From contig NZ_JADIJQ010000010.1 of the NCBI RefSeq assembly GCF_017355265.1, positions 52,001 to 105,974 of the forward strand: a DNA stretch of 53,974 nt. The letters run 5' to 3'. The translations under genes were made by a program, and so were the position numbers. Every line of letters begins with the position of its first letter. Position 1 is the stretch's first letter. This DNA is from Tessaracoccus sp. SD287. GTDB lineage: Bacteria > Actinomycetota > Actinomycetes > Propionibacteriales > Propionibacteriaceae. The notes below the pieces were generated by a model. The model worked only from the letters and a program-made list of their open reading frames with translations, was not told the origin of the DNA and made no database searches. Below, in pieces: positions 1 to 9,255 of this stretch.

Positions 1-122
1 CGCGCCTGGCCGAGAACCTGGCTGCCCTGGACGTCGCGCTGGCTGCCGATGACATCACTGCCCTGGATGCGCTGACCAGCCCCGACTACCGGGTCGTGGA
101 CGCCAACAGCTTCGGCCACTGA
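1..122 (+). CDS. C-terminal end of an aldo/keto reductase (partial)
   Basis: Only the last 39 codons are inside the window, read from base 3 to the TGA at 120-122. The peptide runs RLAENLAALDVALAADD, then ITALDALTSPDYR, and ends NSFGH. The pattern of an Asn-Leu-x-Ala-Leu-Asp helix, an acidic 'ADDITALDAL' segment and a short tail is typical of the C-terminus of aldo/keto reductases, which are NAD(P)H-dependent carbonyl reductases. The catalytic Asp-Tyr-Lys-His residues lie outside the window, so substrate and activity cannot be judged. Assignment rests on this short tail alone. Confidence 0.55.
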   Translation, partial: RLAENLAALDVALAADDITALDALTSPDYRVVDANSFGH

Positions 123-217
123 ACCCGGCACCAGTCGTCCTCGCCAGCCAGACACCCGCGGTGCCCGGGGAACGACTGGATAAGCTGGCCCGAATGCCTG
201 CCGCAACCGAGGGACAC

Positions 218-1510
218 ATGACACCGCTGAACACCGCCGTCGGCCCACTGCACTACGAACTGGTCGAGCACACCTTTGCCAATGGCCTGCGTCTGGTGGT
301 CAACCCCGACCCGGTGGCACCCGGGGTGGCGGTGAACCTCTGGTACCAGGTCGGCTCACGCGACGAGGTGCAGGGCCGCACCGGCTTCGCGCACCTGTTC
401 GAGCACCTGATGTTCCAGGGCACCTGGACGGGGGTGGCATCCGGTGAGCACCTGGCCGCGATCCAGGCGGCCGGGGGCACCGCGAATGCCACCACCAGCT
501 TCGACCGGACGAACTACTTCGAGACCGTCCACCCCGGCGCCCTGGAGTTGGCGCTGTGGCTCGAGGCCCAGCGGATGGAGCACCTCAAGGTCGACCAGGC
601 GAACCTGGACAACCAGCGAGACGTGGTCAAGGAGGAGAAGCGGCAGCGCTACGACAACGTGCCCTACGGCGAGACCCTCGAGGCCCTGTTCGACCTGGCC
701 TACCCCGCCGAGCACCCCTACGGCCACACCCCGATCGGGTCGATGGCCGACCTGGACGCCGCCGCCCTCGAGGACGTCCAGGCCTTCCACTCCCTGCACT
801 ACTCCCCCGCCAACGCGATCCTGGTGCTGGCCGGTGCCGTGTCCCGCGAGCAGGCCATCGACGTGGTCGGCCGCCACTTCGGCCAGATCACCGGAGCCAC
901 CCGCCAGACGCGTCCGGCACCCGGTGACCTGCCCCCGTTCGTGGGCAACCCGACCGTCGTCCTGGAGCGGGACGTGCCCCGCGACGCCACCCACCTGGCC
1001 TGGCGCATCCCCACCCTGGACCATCCCGACACCTTCGCGATCGACCTGGCCCTGGACATCCTCGGCCAAGGACAGTCGGCGCGCTGGCACCGCGACCTGG
1101 TCATGCGGCGCGACCTGGCCGAAGGCATCAGCGGCGGCACCATGGGCCTGGTCGGCCAGTGCAACCTGGCCCTGGTCAGTTCCCGCACCCGGGAGGGCAG
1201 GTCCACCGACGAACTCGTCGAGGCCATCCTGGAACACCTGGACCGCCTGGTCGACCAGGGGCCCACCGAGGACGAGATGCAGCGGGTGCATGCCCAACTG
1301 GAGCGCTCGATGCTGTCGCAGATGGCCAGCCTCGACTCCCGGGCCGACGAGATCAACCAGTGGGCCAGCCTGACCGGCGACCCCACCCGGATCAATCGCA
1401 TCCTGGCCGAGTACGCGGCCGTCACCCCCGACCAGTTGCGCACCGCCGTGGCCACCTGGCTCGCCCCCGAGGCCCGCGCCACCCTCACGTTCCAGAAGGT
1501 TGTTGCCTGA
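218..1510 (+). CDS. M16 (pitrilysin-type) zinc metallopeptidase, catalytic subunit
   Basis: M16B-type peptidase of about 430 aa. It carries the inverted zinc motif H-L-F-E-H at about residues 59-63 (preceded by TGFA, followed by LMFQGT) and the distal Glu ligand in RDVVKEEKRQR at about residues 139-140. These are the residues that bind and activate zinc in this family, which degrades or processes short peptides in a clamshell of two homologous halves. The start was placed at ATG 218, with GAGGGA 6 bases upstream, rather than at GTG 161 or ATG 194, which lack a ribosome binding site. Its stop shares one base with the start of the next gene (TGATG). Together they form a two-subunit M16 pair with this chain as the zinc-binding half. 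The substrate cannot be told from sequence. Confidence 0.92.
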   Translation: MTPLNTAVGPLHYELVEHTFANGLRLVVNPDPVAPGVAVNLWYQVGSRDEVQGRTGFAHLFEHLMFQGTWTGVASGEHLAAIQAAGGTANATTSFDRTNYFETVHPGALELALWLEAQRMEHLKVDQANLDNQRDVVKEEKRQRYDNVPYGETLEALFDLAYPAEHPYGHTPIGSMADLDAAALEDVQAFHSLHYSPANAILVLAGAVSREQAIDVVGRHFGQITGATRQTRPAPGDLPPFVGNPTVVLERDVPRDATHLAWRIPTLDHPDTFAIDLALDILGQGQSARWHRDLVMRRDLAEGISGGTMGLVGQCNLALVSSRTREGRSTDELVEAILEHLDRLVDQGPTEDEMQRVHAQLERSMLSQMASLDSRADEINQWASLTGDPTRINRILAEYAAVTPDQLRTAVATWLAPEARATLTFQKVVA

Positions 1511-2892
1511 TGACTGAATTCACCAGCGCCGTCCGCTCCCCCCGCGTGGCCCGCCCCGAGGTCGTCCACGGCGACGACTGGCGCTTCCCGCTGCCCCGGG
1601 TCGAGACCCTCGACAACGGCCTGCTGGTCTGGGCCTACCACCTGCCCGGCCAGCACGTCGCCGCCCTGGACCTGGTGCAGCCGATCGCCCTGGACGTCGA
1701 GGCACCCGGCGTCGAGGGTGTCGCCAATCTGGCGCTGCGGGTCAGCGACGAGGGCACCACCGCCCACCCCGACGGACGCATCTCGGAACTCCTCGAGAAC
1801 GTCGGGGCCGCCTACGACGGCCGGATCACCCACGCCACCACGGTGTCGTCCCTCGACGTGCCAATGACCCGCTTCGCCGCCGCCCTACCCCTGTTCGCTG
1901 AGATCGTCTCCAGCCCAGCCATCAGCACCGACGACGTCGCCCGGCACCAGGCGCTGCGCATCGCCGAACTGGAGCAGGCCCTGGTCACTGGCGCCCAGAG
2001 CGCCAACCTGGCCGTGCGCGCCCTGCGCTGGCGTCCGGGGACCCGCGCCAGCCACCCGGTCGGGGGCACCCGCGCCACCGTCTCGGCCATCACCGCCGAG
2101 GACGTGCGCGAGTTCCACACCCAGCACTGGGGGCCGGACGGCTCCGTGCTGGTGGTGGCCGGCGACTTCGCCGTCGACCCCTTCGAGCAGCTGAACCAGA
2201 CCCTCGGCGCCTGGCGCGCCAGCACCCAGCCGCGGGCGGCCTCCTCCCAGGACCAGTTCGCCGCCCAGCCCTCGACGCGGACCGTCACCCTGGTGCACCG
2301 ACCCGGTGCAGTGCAGATCGACCTGCGGGTCGCCGGCGAGGGCGTGGACCGCCACCACCCCGACTGGGCGCCATTGCAGGTCGCCAGCGTCGCAGTCGGC
2401 GGGTCGTTCCTGTCACGCTTGAACAGGGTCATCCGCGAGGAACTGGGCTACACCTACGGCATCAACCTGACCGCCCAGCCGCAGCGGGTCGGCGGCACCT
2501 GGACGGTCAGCGCGAACATTCGCACCGACGTCGCCGTGCCCGCCCTGGACCAGACCCTGCGCCTGCTCGACCTCACCGACGCCCCGCTGGACGAGGCCGA
2601 GGTGGCCGATGCGGTCAACCAGATCGTGGGGGTGGCCCCGCTGCACTACGACACCGCCGAGGCCATCGTCGGGCAGGCCTCGTCCCTGGCCGCGGCCGGG
2701 GTCACGCCCGACCAGGTCAACATGCACCATGACGCCCTGCGGCGGGTGACGGCGCACAGCGCCACCGCCGCCCACCAGCGGCTGGTCGGCAACGGGCACG
2801 GACATGTGGTCGTCGTCGGTGACGCCGAGCAGCTCACCGGACCGCTCGAGGCAGCCGGCTACCAGGTCCGGATGCTCGAGCTCGACGTCTGA
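1510..2892 (+). CDS. M16-family peptidase-like partner subunit lacking the zinc motif
   Basis: About 460 aa with M16 architecture. Where the active subunit has HxxEH, this chain reads GVANLALRVSDEGT, so both zinc histidines and the glutamate are missing. The C-terminal half keeps family features such as REELGYTYGINL, the Arg/Tyr region that contacts substrate in M16 partners. Heterodimeric M16B enzymes are known in which one chain binds zinc and the other only completes the chamber, and this pair fits that arrangement. Translation is coupled: ATG 1510 overlaps the upstream TGA by one base. The stop lies 4 bases from the convergent UPF0182 gene, leaving no room for a separate terminator. Confidence 0.88.
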   Translation: MTEFTSAVRSPRVARPEVVHGDDWRFPLPRVETLDNGLLVWAYHLPGQHVAALDLVQPIALDVEAPGVEGVANLALRVSDEGTTAHPDGRISELLENVGAAYDGRITHATTVSSLDVPMTRFAAALPLFAEIVSSPAISTDDVARHQALRIAELEQALVTGAQSANLAVRALRWRPGTRASHPVGGTRATVSAITAEDVREFHTQHWGPDGSVLVVAGDFAVDPFEQLNQTLGAWRASTQPRAASSQDQFAAQPSTRTVTLVHRPGAVQIDLRVAGEGVDRHHPDWAPLQVASVAVGGSFLSRLNRVIREELGYTYGINLTAQPQRVGGTWTVSANIRTDVAVPALDQTLRLLDLTDAPLDEAEVADAVNQIVGVAPLHYDTAEAIVGQASSLAAAGVTPDQVNMHHDALRRVTAHSATAAHQRLVGNGHGHVVVVGDAEQLTGPLEAAGYQVRMLELDV

Positions 2893-2896
2893 GCGC

Positions 2897-5800
2897 CTAC
2901 TTCTGACGCTGCAGGGCCAGCGCCTGGGCGACCTTGGCCCGGGCCTCGGCAATGTGCTTCTGGTAGGTGGCCAGGTCACCGGCCTTCAGCGCGGCGTCCG
3001 CCGCCGCGAAGGCAGCATCCGCCTCACCCAGCAACGTGATGATCTGCGCCTCGACGTCGGTGGGCGTCGTGGTCGGTGGCGGCTTGCCGGTGTCGTTGGG
3101 ATCCTCCTCGGTCTCGGCCCCGGAGTCGCCCCCGAAGACCGAGTCCAGCGCCTCCTGCAGCGTCTCCCCGATGCCGACATGCTCACCGAAGCGCACCGCA
3201 ATGAACTGCAAGGCCGGGTAGCCGGCGGTGCCCACCTGCCGTTCGGTGTAGATCGGCAGCACGTACAGCAGTCCCCCGCCCAGTGGCAGCGTCATCAGGT
3301 TGCCGTACATGGCCGTGGCCGAGCCCTGGTTCAGGAACGGCCGCAGGCGCTCGGCGACGGCCGGATCGGTGGTGATCGCGTTCATCGTCTGACCGGGTCC
3401 GGCGATCTGGTTGGCGTCGTCCATCTGCAGGATGCGGATGGTGCCGTAGTCCGGACTGGACGCATCGGCATTGACCGCCATGTAGGCGCGCAGGTTCTGG
3501 CGTCCGCTGGGCACGAAGGTCGCCGTCTGGCTGAAGATCGGCGCCGAATCGCCGGGCCACTTGATGGACAGGTAGTACGGCGGCTCCTTCTTGCCACCGG
3601 CCTTGACCGGGTCGTCGGGCACCTGCCACACGTCGGAGCCCTGCACCCAGGTCAGCGGGTTGGTGGTGTGGTAACGGGTCAGCAGGTTGCGCTGCACCTT
3701 GAACATGTCCTGCGGGTAGCGCAGGTGCTGCAACAGCTCGGTCGGGATCGAGGACTTCGACTGCAGGATGTCGGGGAAGGCCTTCTGCCAGGTCTGCAGG
3801 ATCGGCTCGCCCTCCTCCCACGCGTACAGGGTGACGGTGCCGTCCAGGGCGTCGACGACACCCTTGACCGAGTTGCGGATGTAGTTGATGGGTCGTTCCT
3901 GCTGCAGCCGCATCTGGTCGGAGACCGCGTCGCTGGTCGCCGTGCGCAGGTCGGTGCGCTGGGAGTTCGGGAAGTTCGCGGTGGTGGTGTAGCCGTCCAC
4001 GATCCACACGACCCGCCCGTTGACGACCGCCGGGTAGGTGTCCTTGTCCCAGGTCAGCCACGGCGCCACCTGCGAGACCCGCTGGATGGGCTGGCGGTCG
4101 TAGAGGATCTTCGAGTCGGCGTTCACCCGGTTCGACAACAACAGGTTGATGTCGCCGAAGCGGGCCGCGTAGCTGAGGCGGGTGATCGGGTTGCCGATGC
4201 CGACGCCGCCCTTGCCGTTGTAGGTGTTCTTGGTGGCGTCCCCCGCGGTGCCGGTCGGCTGGTCGAACTCCACCGGGTCGGTGCCGTCCGGGGCGCCGAC
4301 CACCACGTACTGGCTGGCCAGCTCGCCGAAGTAGATGCGCGGTTCGTGCTTGGGCAGCGGCCCCGTCGGGGGAATGCCGCCGGCTGCCCAGACCGGTTCA
4401 CCGTTGTCCTGGGCCTGGTTGCCCTGGGCCGCCACCAGCCCGTAGCCATGGGTGTAGACGGTGTGCAGGTTGTTCCAGGTCTGGTCGGCGATGTTGTTGA
4501 CGTCGACCTCGCGCGCGGCCAGCACGATGTCGGTGTTCTTGCCGTCGATCAGGTAGCGGTCGACGTCCAGGACGGTCGGGAAGGAGTAGTAGCCGCGCAC
4601 CTGCTGCAGGTGCTCGAAGGTCGGGCCGATCATGGCGGGGTCCATCAGGCGGATCGCCGGCAGCGCCGCCGCATCGGTCTTCAACTGGCCGGCGCTGACA
4701 TCGGTCTTGGCCGTGTAGCCCTCGGTGATGTCGACCTTGTCCAGCAGGTAGGCCGACCGGGTGGCATTGATGTTGGCCTGGATGTAGGGCTGCTCGCGAT
4801 CCTGCTCCGAGGGGCGCACCACGAACTGCTGCAGACCGGCCGGGTAGAGGCCACTGATCACCAACGAGGTGACCAGCATGACCACGATCGACAGGCCGGC
4901 CAGGGACCAGCGCCGCACCTTGGCGTTGATGGCGAACAGGGCCGCGCACAGCAGGGCGATGACCATCATGATCAGCTTGGCGGTGGTGCGGGCATGGTGG
5001 TCGGTGTAGCCCATGCCGGTGAACATCCCACCGGTGCCGATCGAATAGCCGTAGCGGTCGAGCAACTGCTGGGCGGCCCAGACCACCAGGCACAGCGCGA
5101 ACAGGATCGACAGGTGCGTCTGGGCGGCCGGGCTGAAGGGCGAGGCCAGCGGACGGGCGGACCCGCCCGAGCTCAGCACCCGCGGCGTCATCGTCGACAG
5201 CGCACCGACGACGAAGTGCAACGCCAGCGCCATCAGCGTGGCGATGATCAGCGCGGTCAGCAGGAAACTGGCCAGAAATCTGAACCACGGGTAGTCGAAG
5301 ACGTAGAACGAGGCGTCCAGCCCGGTCCACGGATCGTCCACACCGAACGGCGTGCTGTGGCGCCAGGCGAGGTACACGGTGGTTTGGGCTGCCCCGGCCA
5401 GGCCGGCGATGACGCCGATCACGAGGGCCGGCAGCACCACGGCCAGACCTGCCCGCTGCTCGATCAGTTCCCGCGAACGGGCCACCATCAGGGACTCCGA
5501 GCGGCTGCGGACCTTCGGCTTGAGGCGCAGGGCCAGCCAGGCATTGAACCCCACGATGCCGGCCATGACCAGGGCGAAGACGAAGAAGAGCGTGATCGAG
5601 GTGCCCAACCGGGTCGTGTACACCGACGACATCTGCAGGCTGCGGAACCACAGCCAGTCGGTCCACAGCTGTGAGAACAGCAGGAAGCCGGTGACCAGCA
5701 CCACCGCGCCCAGCAGGACCCAGCGCCACACCCCTCTTCCTCGGCCGGTCGGACGCGGGCGGGGCGAGCGCGCGGCTCGTCCCAGGAACGGGATGCTCAT
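2897..5800 (-). CDS. UPF0182 family large membrane protein
   Basis: 967 aa, matching the usual length of the UPF0182 (COG1615) family. A basic N-terminus (GRAARSPRPRPTGRG) is followed by several hydrophobic helices in roughly the first 330 residues, including WVLLGAVVLVTGFLLFSQLW. A large, probably extracytoplasmic region follows. The C-terminus has an acidic Pro/Thr-rich linker and a helical end (GEADAAFAAADAALKAGDL). Members are widespread in Actinobacteria and their molecular function is unknown. The ATG at 5800 overlaps the TGA of the upstream PPA1309-like gene as ATGA, so the gene is the last of a three-gene operon with that gene and a PDZ protease. The same adjacency occurs in mycobacteria (Rv3193c beside Rv3194c, from memory). 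Confidence 0.92.
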   Translation of the reverse strand: MSIPFLGRAARSPRPRPTGRGRGVWRWVLLGAVVLVTGFLLFSQLWTDWLWFRSLQMSSVYTTRLGTSITLFFVFALVMAGIVGFNAWLALRLKPKVRSRSESLMVARSRELIEQRAGLAVVLPALVIGVIAGLAGAAQTTVYLAWRHSTPFGVDDPWTGLDASFYVFDYPWFRFLASFLLTALIIATLMALALHFVVGALSTMTPRVLSSGGSARPLASPFSPAAQTHLSILFALCLVVWAAQQLLDRYGYSIGTGGMFTGMGYTDHHARTTAKLIMMVIALLCAALFAINAKVRRWSLAGLSIVVMLVTSLVISGLYPAGLQQFVVRPSEQDREQPYIQANINATRSAYLLDKVDITEGYTAKTDVSAGQLKTDAAALPAIRLMDPAMIGPTFEHLQQVRGYYSFPTVLDVDRYLIDGKNTDIVLAAREVDVNNIADQTWNNLHTVYTHGYGLVAAQGNQAQDNGEPVWAAGGIPPTGPLPKHEPRIYFGELASQYVVVGAPDGTDPVEFDQPTGTAGDATKNTYNGKGGVGIGNPITRLSYAARFGDINLLLSNRVNADSKILYDRQPIQRVSQVAPWLTWDKDTYPAVVNGRVVWIVDGYTTTANFPNSQRTDLRTATSDAVSDQMRLQQERPINYIRNSVKGVVDALDGTVTLYAWEEGEPILQTWQKAFPDILQSKSSIPTELLQHLRYPQDMFKVQRNLLTRYHTTNPLTWVQGSDVWQVPDDPVKAGGKKEPPYYLSIKWPGDSAPIFSQTATFVPSGRQNLRAYMAVNADASSPDYGTIRILQMDDANQIAGPGQTMNAITTDPAVAERLRPFLNQGSATAMYGNLMTLPLGGGLLYVLPIYTERQVGTAGYPALQFIAVRFGEHVGIGETLQEALDSVFGGDSGAETEEDPNDTGKPPPTTTPTDVEAQIITLLGEADAAFAAADAALKAGDLATYQKHIAEARAKVAQALALQRQK

Positions 5801-6318
5801 GTCAGGGTCCCCACTACTGCTGCGATGAGCCCGGGGGCGAAGTTGTCGCCACCGAGCAGGTCGTCGGGGTGGCTGACGAGTCGGCCGACCCCGTGCCGGG
5901 AGCCGTCGCGCAGGGCCCCGACCACGACCCGCATGTCCTGGCGGCGCTCGTGCCGGGCGACGAACTCGGCCGCCTCGTCCGGGTCGGAGGGAATCTGGTC
6001 CTCGAAGCCCGGCGGCAGGAAGGAGCTCTCCACGGCCAGGGCGCAGCCGTGGACGCTGGCGGGCCAGGTCAGCTTCGCCAGCGTCTCCTCCAGGCTCTCA
6101 CCGGTGTGGAAGTCCTCCTGCTCGATGGAACTGAGCGAGTCCTCATTGCCCTGGCTGAGGTGGGCGGCCAGTGACGGCTCGTTGCGCACCAGTTCGTCGG
6201 TGCGCACCAGCGCGAACAGCCGGGCGGGTTGGTCCCACCCCTGGCTGGTCACGTGGCGTTCGATGTCCATCAGGGCAGCAATCAGTGCGTCCGTGCCCTC
6301 GGTCTGGTTCTCACTCAA
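5797..6318 (-). CDS. PPA1309-type conserved actinobacterial protein
   Basis: 173 aa, acidic, with no signal peptide or membrane segment. It reads MSENQTEGTDALIAALMDIE at the start and contains the conserved block GCALAVESSFLPPGFEDQIP, then HERRQDMRVVVGALRDG. I recognise it as the PPA1309-type family, named from a Cutibacterium acnes locus; no activity is established. It sits between the Lon-like protease and the UPF0182 gene with 4-bp overlaps at both ends (TTGA at its start, ATGA at its stop). Its TTG start therefore probably depends on translational coupling, as no good ribosome binding site precedes it. The tight linkage suggests it works with the two membrane-associated neighbours, but that is inference. 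Confidence 0.8.
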   Translation of the reverse strand: MSENQTEGTDALIAALMDIERHVTSQGWDQPARLFALVRTDELVRNEPSLAAHLSQGNEDSLSSIEQEDFHTGESLEETLAKLTWPASVHGCALAVESSFLPPGFEDQIPSDPDEAAEFVARHERRQDMRVVVGALRDGSRHGVGRLVSHPDDLLGGDNFAPGLIAAVVGTLT

Positions 6319-7460
6319 CAGCGAGGCACCCCCGTCTTGTCCTTGGATGTCTTCAACTTCTGCAACCCGCCGATGGCTTCGCGCAGCGTGGCGGCCTTGA
6401 CCAGTTCCATCCGGGTGGTCAGACCCGCCAGGTCCTTGCAGTTGTCGGCGGGGACGAGGAAGACCTGCGCCCCCGCCCGTTCGGCACCCCGGATCTTCTC
6501 CTGGATGCCACCGATCGGCTGCACCTTGCCCTCGGGGGTGATGCCGCCGGTGCCGGCCACCTTGCGCCCGTCGAGCAGGTCGTCCTCGATGATCAGGTCG
6601 TAGATCGCCAGCGCGAACATCAGCCCGGCGCTGGGCCCGCCAATGTTCGGGTCGATGCCGTAGCTGATGCTGGGCGAGTAGCGGTAGCCCACGCCCAACC
6701 GGAAGCCGATGTAGGGCTGCTGGGGGTTGTTGGGAGCGGCGACGCTGGTCACGGTCACCGTCTCTGCCTTGCCGGCCCGCTCGATGGTGAACACGACCGG
6801 CTCGCCGACACGGTGTGCCTGGACGGCGGTCGCGATGTCATTGACGGTCTGGACGGCGCGCCCGTCGACCTTGGTGATCATGTCGCCGGGCTGCAACCGG
6901 TTCATGGCTGGGCCGGACAGAGAGACCCCGACCACCATCGGCAGCTCGCTGACGGGCTGGCCGGCGGCCCGCAACGCCGCCACGACGGCATCGGCCTGGG
7001 CATCGGTCATCAGTTGCAGGTCCTTGGCCTTGACCTCGGCGGTGGACTTGCCCGGCGGGTAGATGAACTTGCGCGGCAACACGTCGCGGTGCGGCATCGC
7101 GTGGTTGAACATCGCCTCGAACAGCCCCACGTGGGAGTCGACCCGGGTCTGGGAGACGGTGGTCAGGCGCAGTTCGCCGTTCAGCGGGGTGGTCGGCAGC
7201 CCCTGGATCTGGACGGCGGGGGCACCGTTGGCATTCGCCCCGGCCAGGTCGACGGTGCTGCCGGGCGACCACCCGGTGTAGGGAACCGGGGCCAACGCCA
7301 GCACCAGGGCCAGGACCAGGAAGACCACCGAGGACAGCACCGCGGTGATCGTCTGCTGGCTCACCTGCCAGCGACGCCGGCGCGGGGTCTCGGGCAGCGG
7401 GGGCATGGCGTCGGCGGGGCTGTGCCCCAGCTCATGGCGGCCCGCTGGTCGGTCGCTCAC
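6315..7460 (-). CDS. YlbL-type PDZ/Lon-like membrane-anchored serine protease
   Basis: 381 aa. A proline-rich cytoplasmic N-terminus leads to one transmembrane helix at about residues 36-60 (TAVLSSVVFLVLALVLALAP). A PDZ domain follows at about residues 170-245 (LQPGDMITKVDGRAV), then a Lon-type (S16) catalytic domain. The catalytic Ser-Lys dyad is visible: Ser in GGPSAGLMFALA and Lys in GGIQEKIRGAERAG. The protease domain should face outside the membrane. Family members cleave secreted or membrane proteins, for example in Bacillus division control; the substrate here is unknown. It is the first gene of the operon with the PPA1309-like and UPF0182 genes, and it diverges from the DUF2342 gene across a 215-bp intergenic region. 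Confidence 0.92.
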   Translation of the reverse strand: MSDRPAGRHELGHSPADAMPPLPETPRRRRWQVSQQTITAVLSSVVFLVLALVLALAPVPYTGWSPGSTVDLAGANANGAPAVQIQGLPTTPLNGELRLTTVSQTRVDSHVGLFEAMFNHAMPHRDVLPRKFIYPPGKSTAEVKAKDLQLMTDAQADAVVAALRAAGQPVSELPMVVGVSLSGPAMNRLQPGDMITKVDGRAVQTVNDIATAVQAHRVGEPVVFTIERAGKAETVTVTSVAAPNNPQQPYIGFRLGVGYRYSPSISYGIDPNIGGPSAGLMFALAIYDLIIEDDLLDGRKVAGTGGITPEGKVQPIGGIQEKIRGAERAGAQVFLVPADNCKDLAGLTTRMELVKAATLREAIGGLQKLKTSKDKTGVPRC

Positions 7461-7583
7461 GATGCCTCCTCGCGTTCGGTGTCGGCTCGTCAGCCACAGC
7501 CTTCCGGTGCCTGCACCCTACCGTGTGACCCCAACCACATCGACCGTCTTCCCGCGGGCCTGATCTGCGGGACTCTTGCGTCC

Positions 7584-7589
7584 TAGGGT
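7584..7589 (+). promoter_or_regulatory. Candidate -10 box (TAGGGT) for the DUF2342 gene
   Basis: TAGGGT, preceded by C and followed by TGAAT, lies 87 bases upstream of the ATG at 7676 in the divergent region 7461-7675. It fits the actinobacterial TAnnnT -10 pattern, and similar CTAGG boxes precede several other genes in this window. No convincing -35 hexamer stands 17-18 bases upstream. Nothing else was recognised in this intergenic region. Confidence 0.3.
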
Positions 7590-7675
7590 TGAATGGAACC
7601 CGAGAGCATTCCGGCCGATTGTGGCACCTCGCCACTGCGTGCACGACACCACTCGGCACATGACAAGGAGCATTG

Positions 7676-9175
7676 ATGTCGCATCCCGATCATGAGGACG
7701 ACCTGCCCGAGGACCGACCCGACCAGGGCACGTCCGCCGGTGACGGCGGCGCGGGCAACTCCGGCGGCTCGGGCAACTCCGGCGGCGCGGGCGACTCGGG
7801 CAACTCCGGCGGCGCGGGCACACCGTCGAGTGGCCAACCGCAGGACCCGTTGGCGGCGCTGCTGGCCCAGTTGGGGCTGAACCTGCCGACCGGGCAGGGT
7901 CTGGACTTCGGCGCGCTGATGAACCAGCTCGGGGCAATGACCGGTCAGGGCCCCGGCGGCGGCATGGGCTTCCAGGCGCCCGGCCAGGGCAGCGGCCAGC
8001 AGCCCGACGACTGGGCATGGTTGAAGGACCAGGTGCGCAAGTTGTCGGCCTCGCTGGGCAGCGACCCCAGCCCGACAACCCCCCAGAAGGCCCGGGTCAC
8101 CGACTCCGCCCGCCTGGCGGAGATGTGGCTGGACGAGGCCGTCGAGTTCCCGCAGGTCCGCAACCCGGCGGCGGTGTGGAGTCGCGCGGAGTGGATCGAA
8201 GCCACCTTCCCGTCGTGGCGCCCGTTGGCCGAACCCGTCATCGACGCCTTGGCCGAGGCCCTGGGCAACGCCCCCGGTCTGGCCGGCGAGGGTGGCGAGT
8301 CGGATCCCCTGGCCATGTTCACGAGCATGCTGGCCCCGATGATGCGCGATGCGGCCCGACGGATGTACGCCCAGCAGTTCGCCCAGGCGTTGGCGAACCT
8401 GTCGACCTCGGTGGTCTCGGCCTCCGACCTCGGATTCCAGTTGTCCGAACCGCGGGTGGCGATCCTGTCGTCCAATATCGAGGCCCAGTTCGGTGAGTTG
8501 GACGTGGCCCAGGAGGACGTCCTGCTGTACCTGGTGCTGCGCGAAACGGCGCGCCAGCGACTCTTCCAGCACGTCACCTGGCTCGGCCCGCAGTTGCAGG
8601 CACTGGTGGAGCACTACGCCCGCGAGACCCGTATCGACCTGTCGGCCATCGAGAACTCTCTGGACCTCAGCGACCTCAGCCAGCTCGACCCGGCCAAGCT
8701 CAATGAACTCGGCGCGCAGGTGCAGGGCCAGCTCTTCGACCCGCACCCCACTCCGGAGCAGTCCGAGGTGCTGGATCGCCTGCAGACCCTGCTGGCCCTG
8801 GTCGAGGGCTGGGTCGACCACGTGGTCCACACCGTCGCCGGACGCTGGATGCCCGCCGAGCCGGCACTGTTCGAAGCGCTTCGTCGACGTCGGGGTGTGG
8901 GCGGGCCGAGCGAAGAGGTGTTCAAGGCGCTGGTCGGTCTGGAGCTGAAGCCGCGGCGCATCCGGGACGCCACGAACCTGTGGGCGGCCGTCGAGAGCGC
9001 CCGCGGACAGGCCGATCGCGACGGATTGTGGGCCCATCCCGATCTTCTTCCCACCGCCGAGGGGCTGGACGACCCGATGGGGTTCGCCGCGCCCGGCCAG
9101 CAGGCGACCGCTGAGCCCGACAGTTGGGACCTGGGCCTTCAGGAGTTGCTGCGCGAGGAGGGCCGCGATGACTGA
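7676..9175 (+). CDS. DUF2342/TIGR03624-type protein (putative zinc-dependent protease family)
   Basis: 499 aa from ATG 7676, with AAGGAG 5 bases upstream. The first 50 residues are disordered and contain a Gly-Asn-Ser repeat (GNSGGSGNSGGAGDSGNSGG). The conserved domain covers about residues 130-480. Hallmarks are FQHVTWLGPQLQALVEHY, LLALVEGWVDHVV, EALRRRRGVGGP and LVGLELKPRRIRDATNLW, which match actinobacterial proteins often labelled zinc-dependent metalloprotease or putative hydrolase. I see no HExxH motif, so activity is family-level inference only. Its position beside the PDZ protease and the Rv3196-like gene matches Rv3195 in mycobacteria (from memory). Confidence 0.82.
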   Translation: MSHPDHEDDLPEDRPDQGTSAGDGGAGNSGGSGNSGGAGDSGNSGGAGTPSSGQPQDPLAALLAQLGLNLPTGQGLDFGALMNQLGAMTGQGPGGGMGFQAPGQGSGQQPDDWAWLKDQVRKLSASLGSDPSPTTPQKARVTDSARLAEMWLDEAVEFPQVRNPAAVWSRAEWIEATFPSWRPLAEPVIDALAEALGNAPGLAGEGGESDPLAMFTSMLAPMMRDAARRMYAQQFAQALANLSTSVVSASDLGFQLSEPRVAILSSNIEAQFGELDVAQEDVLLYLVLRETARQRLFQHVTWLGPQLQALVEHYARETRIDLSAIENSLDLSDLSQLDPAKLNELGAQVQGQLFDPHPTPEQSEVLDRLQTLLALVEGWVDHVVHTVAGRWMPAEPALFEALRRRRGVGGPSEEVFKALVGLELKPRRIRDATNLWAAVESARGQADRDGLWAHPDLLPTAEGLDDPMGFAAPGQQATAEPDSWDLGLQELLREEGRDD

Positions 9176-9213
9176 CCTGCCTAGCCGGGGCGCACAACGA
9201 CTCGCCGCAATGT

Positions 9214-9243
9214 CTTGACGGGCGCGTTGGTGCGCCACTAGGT
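9214..9243 (+). promoter_or_regulatory. Candidate promoter with an inverted repeat in the spacer
   Basis: TTGACG at 9214-9219 and TAGGTT at 9238-9243 are separated by 18 bases and match the -35/-10 pattern of housekeeping sigma factors. The spacer holds GGCGC-GTTGGT-GCGCC (9220-9235), a possible operator. The next gene on this strand starts at 9465, so a transcript from here would carry a leader of about 210 bases. A second possible -10 (TAGCAT) lies at 9391-9396. Confidence 0.45.
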
Positions 9244-9255
9244 TGGGGTCAGCCC

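Noticed and set aside
2804..5674. 956-codon open frame on the plus strand opposite the UPF0182 gene
   Set aside because: GC-rich codon bias on the minus-strand gene leaves this frame open. Its translation is low-complexity (Gly, Arg, Val, Asp, Gln) with no domain and no ribosome binding site.
9168..9218. 16-codon frame overlapping the end of the DUF2342 gene behind GAGGAGG
   Set aside because: Very short (starts MTDLPSRGAQRL), with no family and no conservation evidence. The ribosome-binding-like sequence is explained by Glu-Glu codons of the upstream gene.
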